From Marvania coccoides (taxonomy: Eukaryota; Chlorophyta; Trebouxiophyceae; Chlorellales; Chlorellaceae), in the NCBI GenBank assembly GCA_963854735.1, contig OY978097.1, forward strand, positions 2,108,001 to 2,172,000: DNA of 64,000 nucleotides, read 5' to 3'. The notes below the pieces were generated by a model. That model saw only the letters and a list, made by a program, of their open reading frames with translations, had not been told where the DNA came from and ran no database searches. Made by a program: the position numbers and the translations under genes. Below, one piece after another: positions 54,563 through 64,000 of this stretch. Every line of letters starts with the position of its first letter. The first letter of the stretch is position 1.

Positions 54563-55254
54563 GCTTGGCTTGGGTATTACTATGCAGACGGGGTGTGGGC
54601 CGTCGGTGTGCATGCCTGGTGATAATCTTTGTATTTGTTCCTTTTCTTTTGTTGTCGGGCCTGGGGAAAACTGCATGCTGCCCTGTTACTTAACTCTCTT
54701 GTGACTATAGAAAAAAATATTCCTCGTGTTTTCTTGTTTGCAAAGCAACCTATTTTCAACAAAACTTGTCGAAAAAAGGGGACATAGCTCGGGGCTGAGC
54801 AGCTGGGATGAGCATTTATTAATTGACAGCTTATTCTTTGTTGTCAACCTTCTCAAAGGAGATAAGATTCAAATAGATATAAGATTCAATTGAAGAGTTT
54901 TGCAGCAAGCGCACTAATCAGTTGCAGCAAGCGCACTAATCAGCTGCCGCGTCGTTTTTCATATTGAACTGCTGTTCAACGATTTTATGGTGAAACGTCA
55001 GGCAAGACTGGGTCGGTTTTAATGTCAAAACAGACATTGCAAATTTGATTTTTTTTTTTGAAAAAAATGCTTGGTTTCTCATCATTTTTGGCTCAAAAGC
55101 ACTGATGCGATTATTTAAAAGTGCTATATAATTTCCAGATCCAAGCTCTTTGCATCGCGCTCTTGAACTTCTTTCAATTTCGAAGTTTAACTTTTCAGCA
55201 ACAACCTTTCTCTGATCGATTAGCTCAGTTTCGCAGCAAATATGCAACAATAAC
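54563..55254. other. Intergenic with nested direct repeats upstream of the recombinase
   Basis: Contains the V-ATPase 3' UTR, ATAAGATTCAA at about 54862-54872 and again at 54879-54889, and the 22-base tandem duplication at 54899-54942. No gene recognised. Confidence 0.5.
54899..54942. repeat. Perfect 22-base tandem duplication
   Basis: Unit TTGCAGCAAGCGCACTAATC plus AG, at 54899-54920 and 54921-54942, identical. It lies about 350 bases before the recombinase start codon. Confidence 0.9.
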
Positions 55255-55290
55255 ATGCTACCTTACACCCCTTCACCCGCCGCGAACACC

Positions 55291-57199
55291 ATGCTGTTCA
55301 TTCGAAGACCTTTAGCTTACAATTTCACCCGCCGCCTCTGGGCAACTTCCATCGCTGCTCGCGCCCTCCAGACCGCCATCACGCCCGACAGCTCCGTGGA
55401 CGACGCCATCGAGGCCGCCTGCCACAAGCTGGGCCGCCCCCCCGGCGCAGCAGAGGCTGAACTTGTCGCCAAACTGAAGGCCAATTGGTTTTTTTCGGCA
55501 GCCGACGTTGCCACAATGACGCACGCACAAGCGGCTTCGCTGGGGCTCCCGCTGAAACTCCTGTCCACCATCGCAGATGGCATGCCCCGCGAGCAACCAC
55601 AGCCGCAGCCGGAGCCGCAGCCTTCCCCTGGCGGGGATTCATTGGGCGGGAGTTTTGCTTCCAACGGCATTGCCACTGCATTGCTGCCAGAAGACGAAGC
55701 TTTAGTCGCTCTGTCTGTCGACGCAGTTGTCACTGGATCTGAGTCGGATTCTGAGGCTGGATGGGAGGCCCTGCCCATCGAGCAGCGAGTCTGCCCTCCG
55801 TTGAATCGCTTCGGCCACCGCTACTCGGAACAGCCCAAGGTGGTGAAGCGAAGAAAAATCGTAAAGTACGCGCTGGGGAAGGCGGAGCTCCCGCCTGCGC
55901 TGGTCGACGAGTTCGCGGCCCTGCACCGCTTTGGCACGCAGCGATTTTTCGGTGCGCAGGCGGAGCCGATTGCGGAGGTGACTGCGGCCAAGTACGCCGA
56001 CCACCTGCGCGGCATGCTGGGCTGGATGCACCGCACGCAGGGCGAGCCGCTGGCGGAGCTCTCCCTGCGGCGCCTTGTGCCTTCGCCAGACCGCTCAGGC
56101 GTGGCGCCGACCTTCGATTACGTGCAGTGGCTGGTGGCGGAGCGAGACATTTCCACCACGACGGAGCTGCTGGTGCTGCGTTCCGTGCTGTATGCAGCCA
56201 AGTTTATTTATCATGACGTAAGCCAAGTGAGGCCAAGCAGCGGAGATAAGCCATACAGCGATTTAGAGGTGATTAAAGAGTTTAGGGGGCTGATTAACGT
56301 CGCCAACAAGGCCAGCAAGGTGGCCCCCAGGGTGGCGGACGAAGCGGTGAGATTGTGATAGTATTTGCATAATTTGTTACATTGCATAATTTGGCGTTTA
56401 TTTCGGTTTATTTGTGCAATACATTTGCGAGCGGCGGCAGTTCGGCACTGGGAATTCACAAATTCACAAGGCATTTCTTCCATGACCATAGCTTAGCACG
56501 CTTACCACCACATTCTTTCTTCATCTGCTTCTGCAGGCAAAATGGCTGGACTGGCCGCAGTATTTGAAGCTCTGCAGGGAACTACGTAGAGAGGCTGCCG
56601 CCATGCTGCCAGACGGCTATCTTCGAAAAAACTGGGACATCGCATGGTCGCTTCAAAAATTCCTCATATTTCAGATTCTGGCCTGTGTCCCCGATCGCCA
56701 GCGCACCCTCCGGGAGCTGGAAGTTGGGCGCACGCTGTTCAAGGAAGGCGGGCGGTGGCTCATCAGACACGGCCCCAAAGACTACAAAACGGGGCGCTCA
56801 TACGGGGAGCGCCCGCCCCTGGTGCTCAGCCCTGCTCTCTACCCTGAGCTGGAAGCGTTCGTGGCCACCTGGAGGGCGGAGTTGCATCCGGAGCACTCGT
56901 GTTTGTTCACGCAAGCCAATGGCCAGCCTTTCACCGACAAGCAGATGTACAAGATGTTCAAGACGACTGCGTACCGCATCACCGGCGCCATGTGCACGCC
57001 CCATTTGGTCAGGGACATGATTGTGACGCACCTGAGGGGCAGCGACGCGAGCGAGAAGGAGCTGGAGGCGTTGGCTCTGTACATGGGGCACAGCGTGGCG
57101 ATGCAGCGGTCCAGCTACGATAGGCGGACCAAGCAGCAGAAGGTGGAGCCGGCGGTGGCGCTGTTGGAGTCGCTGAATGATGACCAGGGCTCACCATGA
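55291..57199 (+). CDS. Tyrosine recombinase (integrase fold), predicted organelle-targeted
   Basis: Exons 55291-56346 and 56537-57199 give 572 residues; an in-frame ATG at 55255 would add 12. 'MLFIRRPLAYNFTRRLW' and 'AARALQTAI' form an amphipathic, Arg-rich presequence, so I prefer 55291. A helical N-terminal region with 'LRGMLGWMHRTQG' fits a SAM-like DNA-binding domain. The catalytic domain keeps the R-H-R-H-Y set: Arg406 in 'CVPDRQRTL', His508/Arg511 in 'TPHLVRDMIVTHL', His537 in 'YMGHSVAMQ' and Tyr546 in 'SSYDRRT', the last two nine residues apart as in XerC-like enzymes. 'DYKTGRSYG' supplies the beta-hairpin Lys. The frame is intact. It may maintain an organelle genome or be a mobile-element enzyme. 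Confidence 0.85.
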
Positions 57200-58147
57200 T
57201 AAAAAGAAAGAAGATACTTGTTCAAAATAACAGAACATAATTATTTGTTCTCTGTATTTTCTGGGAGGAAAACTGAATATACGTGTCATCCAGGGGGTTG
57301 TAAGCACCCGACGTGGTCGAGATCCTGTGGAGGGTTGATACCCTCTAGAGTTTATTGCCCAAGTTTTCGAGAGAGCTGTTGTTGATTCCCAGACCCATCT
57401 GCCGCCGCCACGGAGAGGTGTCAGAAAGGCTTTTTTTTTCAGATGGCAAAGGTGGGGTGGGAAGATGATTGTGATGAATCTGGAATGAAACAAACACAAC
57501 TCCCGTTGTCACCTGGGTGAATTTGACGTCGCTTTCTGCCAATGGCATTGCCAGCGGGAAGAGGCTGGAGCGCAGTGTGTGCACATCATCAACGTAGGGT
57601 GATTTTCAGGCACTGTTCGGAAAATGGCAATACCAATACGACAGACTCTTTCTCAAACTTCGCCCAAGGGCTCAATGTCCTCTGTTGCTGGGAAAATACA
57701 TAAATGCGATGACTCGATGATCAGATCATTTATTTCGTTTCGTTGCTTGAGCTGCTTTAACCCCTGTCTCCCGGGCGCAAAAAATCGTCTCTATTTTTCT
57801 CATGATTTAAAGCGTGGGAAGGCTTGCAAAACCATTTGATTATTGCTTATTTTGGTTCGGGGTGGGGGGTGCAAAAATGTTTGGAAGCCGTTTCGTGTTT
57901 TCTGCCATCCACAACGAAAATATGGCACCCAAAAAATAAGTAATTGCATTTTTGAAGTAACAAGAGGGCGAAGTCAATCAGAGAGGTGAAAGAGGTCCGC
58001 ACAAGCCACAAAAATAGTAGCATAAGCATGAGAGCGCGGGTCGTGGTTGTCTTGATGGCAAAATCATTTATGGGCAATGCGCATTACTCAATGATCATTA
58101 ACTGATGCCGCTTCGATGTTGTCGCAGATTCAAATCCAGTGTTCACG
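57200..58147. other. Intergenic downstream of the recombinase
   Basis: No protein gene supported. At 57285-57347 several small hairpins occur in a row; the best is at 57330-57345. The rest is AT-rich leader for the oxidoreductase gene. Confidence 0.5.
57330..57345. other. Palindromic hairpin 131 bases after the recombinase stop
   Basis: GAGGGT (57330-57335), loop TGAT, ACCCTC (57340-57345). Two more pairs are possible outside, including a G-T pair. It could be a 3' UTR structure or a recombination-site-like palindrome. Confidence 0.45.
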
Positions 58148-59970
58148 ATGAGCGGAAAACCCTTTCACGTCGTGATCTGGGGCGCCAGCGGCTTCACCGG
58201 CCGCCTGGTCGCCGAGCACTGCGCCCGGGACTACAAGGGGCAGGTCAAGTGGGCGCTGGCCGGGCGGAACCTGGAAAAGCTGGAGACCGTTCGCGCTGAG
58301 CTGGCCAGGCGCTACGGCGATGAGGTGGACGACACCCCCATCTTGGTGGGCTCCCTGGATGACCAGGCCTCCATGGACCGGATTGCCGGGCAGACCGCTG
58401 TGATCATCAACACTGCCGGCACGCCTTTTGCCAAAAACGGCACGCCCGTGATCGAAGCCGCGATCAGGAACAAGGCGGACTACGTGGACATCACGGGTGA
58501 AGTCCCCTGGGTGCGGAAAATCATCCAGGCCTTCCACGAGGAAGCTGCTGCCAAGGGGTGAGGTGGACATCATTTATATAATTATTTCTTATTTATACTC
58601 ATTCCTGCCAAACTTGAATCGCGTATTCATCCTTAGAACTCCGTTATGCGAAGCTTCCCTGTTTTTCCTTCTAAATTGTTTTTTACCTCGTCTTTAAAAC
58701 CACCGCCGCAGCGTGCGCATCGTCAACTGCTGCGGCTACGACAGCATGCCCTCCGATCTGGGCGCTCTGCTGGTGACCAAGTTCATGCAGACTACCTTGG
58801 GCGTCAAGCCCTCCTCCATCACCACCGCGGTGTGCAAAGGAAAGGGCGGCGTGTCTGGAGGAACCATCGCCACCGCCATGTATCAAATGAGCCAAAAAGA
58901 AAGCACGGGAGAGGAGGTGTCGGGCACCTACGCGCTAATCCCTGAGGGCGCCCCCAAGGGCACTGACGCCGACGTGTGGGGCACCTCGTTCTGTGCCCCA
59001 CTGGACAAGTACCTGGCGCCCTTCATCATGCAGGCGAGCTTTTATTTTTTTTTATTTTTTTTTGCGCTTACGAAAGCTATCATACTGATAAATAAACTTT
59101 CTGTCATTTTTTTTTATTGTATTTATTCGTCCTTATTAAATCAAGTTTTTACGGTACTCTCTACATTTTTCTCTTTTCTTCCTTCTTCTCACTTTACTGT
59201 CCAACCTTTCTTCATCTTACCCAGGTATGCAACACTCGGGTGGTCCACCGCTCCAACTACCTGCTGGGGTGGGGCGGCCCTGAGCTGCACTACTCCGAGG
59301 GCGTGGTTGCCCCGGGGTGGGCCACCGCCAAGGGCATCGCATTTGCCACCATCATGATGGGACTGTCGATGAGCCAGAAGTGGATGCACCCCGTGCTGCG
59401 CCGCATGATGCCTGCGCCTGGAGAAGGCCCCACCCGGGACGCCATGATGACGGGATTCTACAAACACAAGGTGGTGGGGGTGGCGCCCTCGGGAGAGACC
59501 GTGATAGCACAAGTGGGCGATCCCGCCCGCGACCCCGGGTGAGGCGCAGATTTTTAGATGTAGAATGAAGTAATTTCCCAGACCCGTCCTGCCGCCGCTC
59601 GATCTCCCGGTGGCACTCCCCCGAGAATGTTTGACTTTACGAATATTTGTTTCATTTAAATTTCCTCAAACGAATAAGCGCTGTTTGAGTAATTTCTTTT
59701 CGTTGTATAACTTTTGAACGAGTCTTAAACCCTCCCTTCCTCTCCTTCTCTCTCCCCTACTGCAGCTACTGGAGCACTTCCCGGATGGTGCTGGAGGCGG
59801 CACTGTGCCTGGCGCTGGAGAAGAAGCAGCTGAACGGGGACGCGGATGTGCTCAAGGGCGGGGTGCTGACGCCTGCCTCGGCGATGGGCATGCACCTTGT
59901 GGAGCGGCTGAAGAAGGCGGGGTTGCAGCTTGATGTGAAGAGCGGCGAGACAGCGGCGGTGACAAACTAG
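58148..59970 (+). CDS. Saccharopine-dehydrogenase-like oxidoreductase
   Basis: Exons 58148-58557, 58712-59033, 59225-59538 and 59766-59970 give 416 residues. A Rossmann motif opens the protein: 'VVIWGASGFTGRLVAEH' (Gly12-x-x-Gly15-x-x-Gly18), then 'WALAGRNLEKL'. 'INTAGTPFAKNGTPVIEAAI', 'GADYVDITGE'-type 'KADYVDITGEVPWVRK' and 'NCCGYDSMPSDLGALL' are hallmarks of the SCCPDH/trans-acting enoyl reductase branch rather than true lysine-pathway saccharopine dehydrogenase. Intron 59034-59224 requires a GC donor (CAG|GCGAGC): no GT is near, and the joined product 'APFIMQVCNTRVVHRSN' fits the family. Substrate unknown; often linked to lipid droplets or membrane lipids. Confidence 0.9.
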
Positions 59971-60223
59971 AGAGCTAATAAATGAATTCGCTTTTGTACG
60001 TCAGCAAATGTTTCTGAAAGTTGGTTTTCTGTGTAAAGCTGTGACATTTTTTTTTGTTAAACTTTTTTTTTTTTCAAAAAGTGTGGGCACACTTTTGCAC
60101 CAAAAAAACACTCTACCCACGGTAGAGTTAATTGTTGCTGAAAAGCAGCAATGGCAGCCGCTGCTATGCGCAAATGCTAGCAAGCACTCTCGGTTTCTCG
60201 ACTTTATTGAAAAACAATCGAAT

Positions 60224-62644
60224 ATGGCTGGCGTGGAAAAGACCGCTAGTAAAAGGATGGACGCCAACGGAGGGCCACGTGGTGACAAAAAGGTGAGGGG
60301 AGGGCGCTCAGCAGGAGCCTCCGGCCGCGGAGGCCAGCCCAGCTCTAATCTGGCAGCGCTGACAATATTTTGAAAACGGACACCGCTGCGGGAGCGGACG
60401 GCGTTCAAAATTTACATATGCCGTTCTCGTTATCTGATGCAAGCGCCATCGAAACTGTCCGCGCTTTCTGCCTTGCTCACCGCTCATCACTTTTGCTGAC
60501 GTCGCTCCCTCTTCTCTTTGGGTGCGTGTGCGCAGGGCCATCTGCTCAAGGACCAGCTGGAGGTGGTCAAGATGAAGACCTCCGAGGGCGCCACCCGCTA
60601 CTCCCTCAAACCCCTCGCCACCGAGCTCAGCTTTGACAAGGGCCTCTTTGTTTTTGTGCGGGCTGTGCAGCTGCTCACCACCTCCAACAAAGACACCATC
60701 GTAGTGAGTTTTACTGCTATTTTACACTCTGCTGGTACCCTACTCTTGTAGCTGTCCCGCAAACTCACTTTTAAAGCGTATCCCCGCCTGCAGGTGGGCC
60801 TGGCGGGGCCTTCCGGCGCCGGCAAGACCGCCTTTGCTCGCAAGCTGCAGAACCTCATCCCGGGGTGCACGATGCTGTCCATGGACAACTACAACGACGG
60901 CAGCAAGGTGATCGACGGCAACTTCGACGACCCCCGCATCACAGACTACGACACCCTGCTGGCAAACCTGGCCGACCTCAAGGCGGGGAAACCTGCGCAG
61001 GTCCCCATCTACGACTTCAAAGAGAGCCGGCGGGTGGGGTACCGCACAGTGGAGGTCCCCGAGTCGCGCGTGGTCATCCTGGAGGGCATTTACGCGCTGT
61101 CGCACCGGCTGCGCCCCTGCTTGGATCTTCGAGTGTCCATCACCGGCGGTGTGCACTTCGATCTGGTGAAACGCGTGCTGCGCGACATCGACCGCTCCGG
61201 GCAGGCCCCCGAGGAGATCATTCAGCAGGTATCTGACACCGTCTACCCCATGTACAAGGCGTTTATCGAGCCGGACCTGAAGGCGGCCCACCTGCGCATC
61301 TACAACCCGTTCAACCCGTTCTCGGGCTTCATGTCGCCCACCTACATCCTCAAGTCCAGCCGCCCGGTGGCGCCCGCCGCCATTGAGGCGTACCTGGGCC
61401 CCGACGCTGCCCGGCGCACCGAGAGCGAAACCTACGACATCTACCTGGTGCCCCCCGGAGAAGACCCCGAGACCTGCCAGAGCTGGCTGCGGATGCGGTA
61501 CCGCGACGGTCGGTACAACCTGATGTTCGAGGAGTGGATGGTGGAGGGCACGTTCATCATTTCACCTCGAGTCACTTTTGAGGTTCCCGTCCGCATTCTG
61601 GGCGGGCTGATGGCGCTAGGTTACGAGATCGGCACCATCATGCAGCGCACCACCGAGGCCTACTCCTCGGTGGACGGCTCTCTGCACGTGAAACTGGACC
61701 ACGTTGTGGGGATGCCGCAGTGCTTTGTTCAGATCCAAGGGAAGAACAGGGACGCAGTGGGAGCGGCTGGGAAGGCGCTGGGGCTGGACGGGTCCTACAT
61801 CCCGCACTCGTATATCGAGCTAGTGCAGCTGGAGAACCTCACGACCTCGTTTCAGACGGTGACCGAAGATCTCAAGCGGAGGTTTGCGGTGAACGGCGAG
61901 CCGCTGATTGATGAGCACGTTGTGGGTTCATTCAGTCGAGGGTCTTCCCCTGCGATGGGCTCCTTCACCCGCACCATCGGGTTCCATGCGATGAGCCCGC
62001 CGAACGGCAGCGGGGCGACGAGCGCTAGGGCCCGCCTCGGCGCAGGCTTCCCCGGCCGCAACGCCATCTCCGAGCCGCACGTCAGCCCTCCGCTGATGTC
62101 AACGTCGGCCCCCGTGTCTGTGCCGATGCCCACGCCTTCCAGGCCGCCCAGCGGCGTTGGCGGCGCAAATAATAATAATCACCAGCGCTCCACCTCCAGT
62201 CTGCTCAGCCAACGCATCGCGGCGGCGGCGGGCAGCGGGGACGTCCGCGAAGGGCAGATGGGGGCTGCAGCGCAGCTGGGAGCCCAGCCTGGGGGGGCCA
62301 ACGCCGCAATGAACGGCGTGGGCCCTGGCAGATCGTCGATAGGCAGAGCGTCCAGCACCGGCGGCAGCAGCACCCCTGACAGCCTGCGAGGGCGTAATGG
62401 TGGCAGCCGGCCGCCGTCGCCGTCGGGCGGCGGCGTGGAGGGGCAGCTGCGGCGGCTGATGCAGAGCCAGGCGCTGCTCACCTCGCAAATGGAGGAACTC
62501 ACGCTGCAGCTGAGCCTGGCGCAGACCAGGCAAGCGCGGGATGACAGACAACTGGGGTGGGGCAGCCCGCTGTGGTACGCTGGCACCGGCGTCGCAGGGG
62601 GGGCCTTGCTAGCCGCTCTCCTATTGCATTCCGGCAAAAGCTAG
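60224..62644 (+). CDS. Uridine-kinase/CYTH triphosphate tunnel protein (TTM1/TTM2 type)
   Basis: Exons 60224-60292, 60536-60703 and 60794-62644 give 695 residues. A P-loop at residues 84-91 ('GPSGAGKT') starts a uridine-kinase-like domain with 'MLSMDNYNDGSKVIDGNFDD' and 'VVILEGIYAL'. A CYTH/triphosphate-tunnel domain follows at about 260-440, with basic strands such as 'WLRMRYRDGRYNLMFEEW'. The next ~200 residues are Ser/Gly/Pro-rich, then a coiled coil ('QMEELTLQLSLAQTRQ') and a C-terminal hydrophobic anchor ('YAGTGVAGGALLAALLL'). This order is that of plant TTM1/TTM2, tail-anchored in the mitochondrial outer membrane with pyrophosphatase activity and roles in senescence and immunity. Confidence 0.93.
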
Positions 62645-63133
62645 TTTCTGGGGAACGAAGAGTGGGGCCTTCCTCTTACTCTCTCTGCAGGCCTTCTTTC
62701 TTCTTTCTTCTGTTGTCGTTTCGTCCTTATATCGGTCTTGATGGTACTTGACCCTGAGAGGGCTGTGCTGCGACATACTTTTTCTTACATGTGATAATTT
62801 TCTCCATTTCCCTCTCTTTTTATAAAACCAATTCAGGAGTGCTGAGCTTGTGCTTTTCTTCCCTTTATTTTTATCCATTTTTTTACGCTTCAATTTTAAT
62901 TTGCTGCTGCTGCCTCCGCCGCTGCATTGAATTTCTCTGCGATGCAAATGGGGGCAGTTGAACGCTTAAATAAGGTTTGACATTTCCCTTTTTTCAGATG
63001 TGATATTCCATATATTCTTCACACAATATTCTTGTTCAATGAACCCTGAACTCCTTTCTATCTTCCAATTTGTACTTAAACGAACGAATGACCCATAATA
63101 AAATAAATAGAGATTCTCTACCTAAAATTTGTT
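62645..63133. other. Convergent 3' spacer
   Basis: T-rich next to the TTM gene, with AATAAAATAAATAG at 63096-63109 near the MetRS stop. No gene seen. Confidence 0.5.
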
Positions 63134-64000
63134 CTATGGTGCTGAAGCTGTCGCGCTCTCTTTCACTGCCTTGGGTTTCTTTTCCTGTCTCTGCTTCGGC
63201 TCTGGCGTCGGCGCTGCCTCAGTCACCATGTCGCCCTCCATCCTAGAAAACACAGGGACAGGCGTGGCGGTCTCATGCCCCTCCTGCAGCGCCCCCCACT
63301 CTGTGTCTGCCTCCCATCTCAATGCATCAAATGCAGCATCGCCCATCCCCAACTGGTCGTAGATCCGCCTGCTCAGCGCTGGAGTCACGGGGGAGAGCAG
63401 CACCGCCACGATCCGCACCGCCTCCAGTACCACCACCAGCGCAGCCGCCGCCTCCGCCTTGGCAGCGTCGTCTCCTTTCTTAAACGCCGTCCACGGCGCT
63501 ACCTCCTCGAGGTACTGGTTTCCTCTGCCGCTGATGGACAGCGCCGCCTCGCAGGCATCATGGAAGCGCATGCGGGAGTACCCCGTGGCCACGACAGGCA
63601 CCCTCTCTGCCGCAATCGCCCGCAGAGGATGGTCAGCTGCGGCCGCCGCTGCCGCCGCCACCGGCAGCCGCCCCTCGCAGTTCTTCTTCAGAAGGTTCAG
63701 CGTGCGGTTTAGCAGGTTGCCCAAGTCGTTGGCCAGGTTGGCGTTGACGATATTGCGGAACCGCTCCTCTGAGAAATCGCCGTCTTGGCCAAATGCCACT
63801 TCCCGCATGAAATAGTAGCGAACAGCGTCGGGGCCATACGCTTCCACCAGCGCCACCGGGTCCAGCACATTTCCCAGGCTCTTCCCCATCTTCAGCCCGT
63901 CTTTTGTGAGGAATCCGTGGCCGAACACGCGATCGGGCACTGGCAGCCCCGCCGCCATCAGCATTGCCGGCCAGTACACTGCATGGAACCGCAGAATGTC
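63134..64000 (-). CDS. Methionyl-tRNA synthetase, organellar type, C-terminal part
   Basis: The frame is open to the window edge, so the 5' part lies beyond 64000. The visible start 'DILRFHAVYWPAMLMAAG' is the conserved class I approach to the KMSKS loop. The loop reads 'KDGLKMGKSLGN', Gly for the first Ser, as in some plastid and cyanobacterial MetRS. 'AVRYYFMREVAFGQDGDFS' and 'LANDLGNLLNRTLNL' begin the anticodon-binding helical domain, which includes 'NQYLEEVAPW'. It ends with 'LLSPVTPALSRRIYDQLGM' and a Lys/Glu-rich tail, with no tRNA-binding EMAP domain. Organellar targeting is inferred, as the N-terminus is not in view. Confidence 0.93.
   Translation of the reverse strand, partial: DILRFHAVYWPAMLMAAGLPVPDRVFGHGFLTKDGLKMGKSLGNVLDPVALVEAYGPDAVRYYFMREVAFGQDGDFSEERFRNIVNANLANDLGNLLNRTLNLLKKNCEGRLPVAAAAAAAADHPLRAIAAERVPVVATGYSRMRFHDACEAALSISGRGNQYLEEVAPWTAFKKGDDAAKAEAAAALVVVLEAVRIVAVLLSPVTPALSRRIYDQLGMGDAAFDALRWEADTEWGALQEGHETATPVPVFSRMEGDMVTEAAPTPEPKQRQEKKPKAVKESATASAP

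Noticed and set aside
57330..57345. Hairpin with tRNA T-arm geometry (5-base stem, 7-base loop)
   Set aside because: The loop lacks the TTC start, and no acceptor, D or anticodon arms can be paired around it.
57591..57842. Short plus-strand ORF after the recombinase
   Set aside because: AT-rich, no family, no splice support; treated as intergenic.
58125..58142. 'GATTCAAATCC' resembling a tRNA T-loop
   Set aside because: The flanking bases do not form the 5-base stem and no cloverleaf is possible; it lies at the start of the oxidoreductase gene.

Overview
The window is nuclear DNA from a green alga or close green-lineage relative. Genes have GT-AG introns of about 70-300 bases that are AT- or T-rich and sit between GC-rich, alanine-rich exons. 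Several products are characteristic of plants and algae: a lumenal D1-processing-type protease, a plastid-type ABC1 kinase, a CCA1/LHY/REVEILLE-type MYB factor, a uridine-kinase/CYTH tail-anchored protein of the TTM1/TTM2 type, and a lumenal phosphoglycerate-mutase-like protein. I do not commit to a genus. Gene density is about one gene per 2.2 kb. I found roughly 48 introns, three of which need a GC donor.

Layout, 0-25 kb: 3' end of URB2/NPA2 (+), lumenal CtpA (+), MPDU1-like PQ-loop protein (+), a coiled-coil orphan (-), ABC1 kinase (+), NAD(P)HX dehydratase (+), an organellar J-protein (-), a DNAJC8-like J-protein (+), a four-exon mitochondrial YCII protein (-), tafazzin (+), the clock-type MYB factor (+) and a second C-terminal processing protease (+).

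Layout, 25-46 kb: a membrane hybrid histidine kinase (-), an orphan ORF (+), a Pcf11-like CID protein (+), SMPD4-like sphingomyelinase (+), ATP sulfurylase (-), a mitochondrial-carrier protein (+), a disordered gene-poor stretch at 39.5-43.2 kb holding a decayed Fanzor (TnpB-like) gene, and a plastid-type phosphofructokinase (+).

Layout, 46-64 kb: a small secreted Cys-rich protein (-), a coiled-coil protein (-), a lumenal histidine-phosphatase homologue (+), PITHD1 (-), a CW-zinc-finger/RGG protein (+), V-ATPase subunit C (+), an apparently intact organelle-targeted tyrosine recombinase (+), a saccharopine-dehydrogenase-like oxidoreductase (+), the TTM protein (+) and the 3' part of an organellar methionyl-tRNA synthetase (-).

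The genes form no operon or pathway cluster. Seven head-to-head pairs share 290-550 base spacers and could use bidirectional promoters. The most unusual items are the Fanzor relic, the tyrosine recombinase with direct repeats just upstream, a predicted three-way-junction fold about 250 bases before the clock-gene start codon, and substitutions at catalytic motifs in the PFK and the lumenal phosphatase homologue. All exon boundaries were read by eye from reading frame, splice signals and protein families; no search was run.
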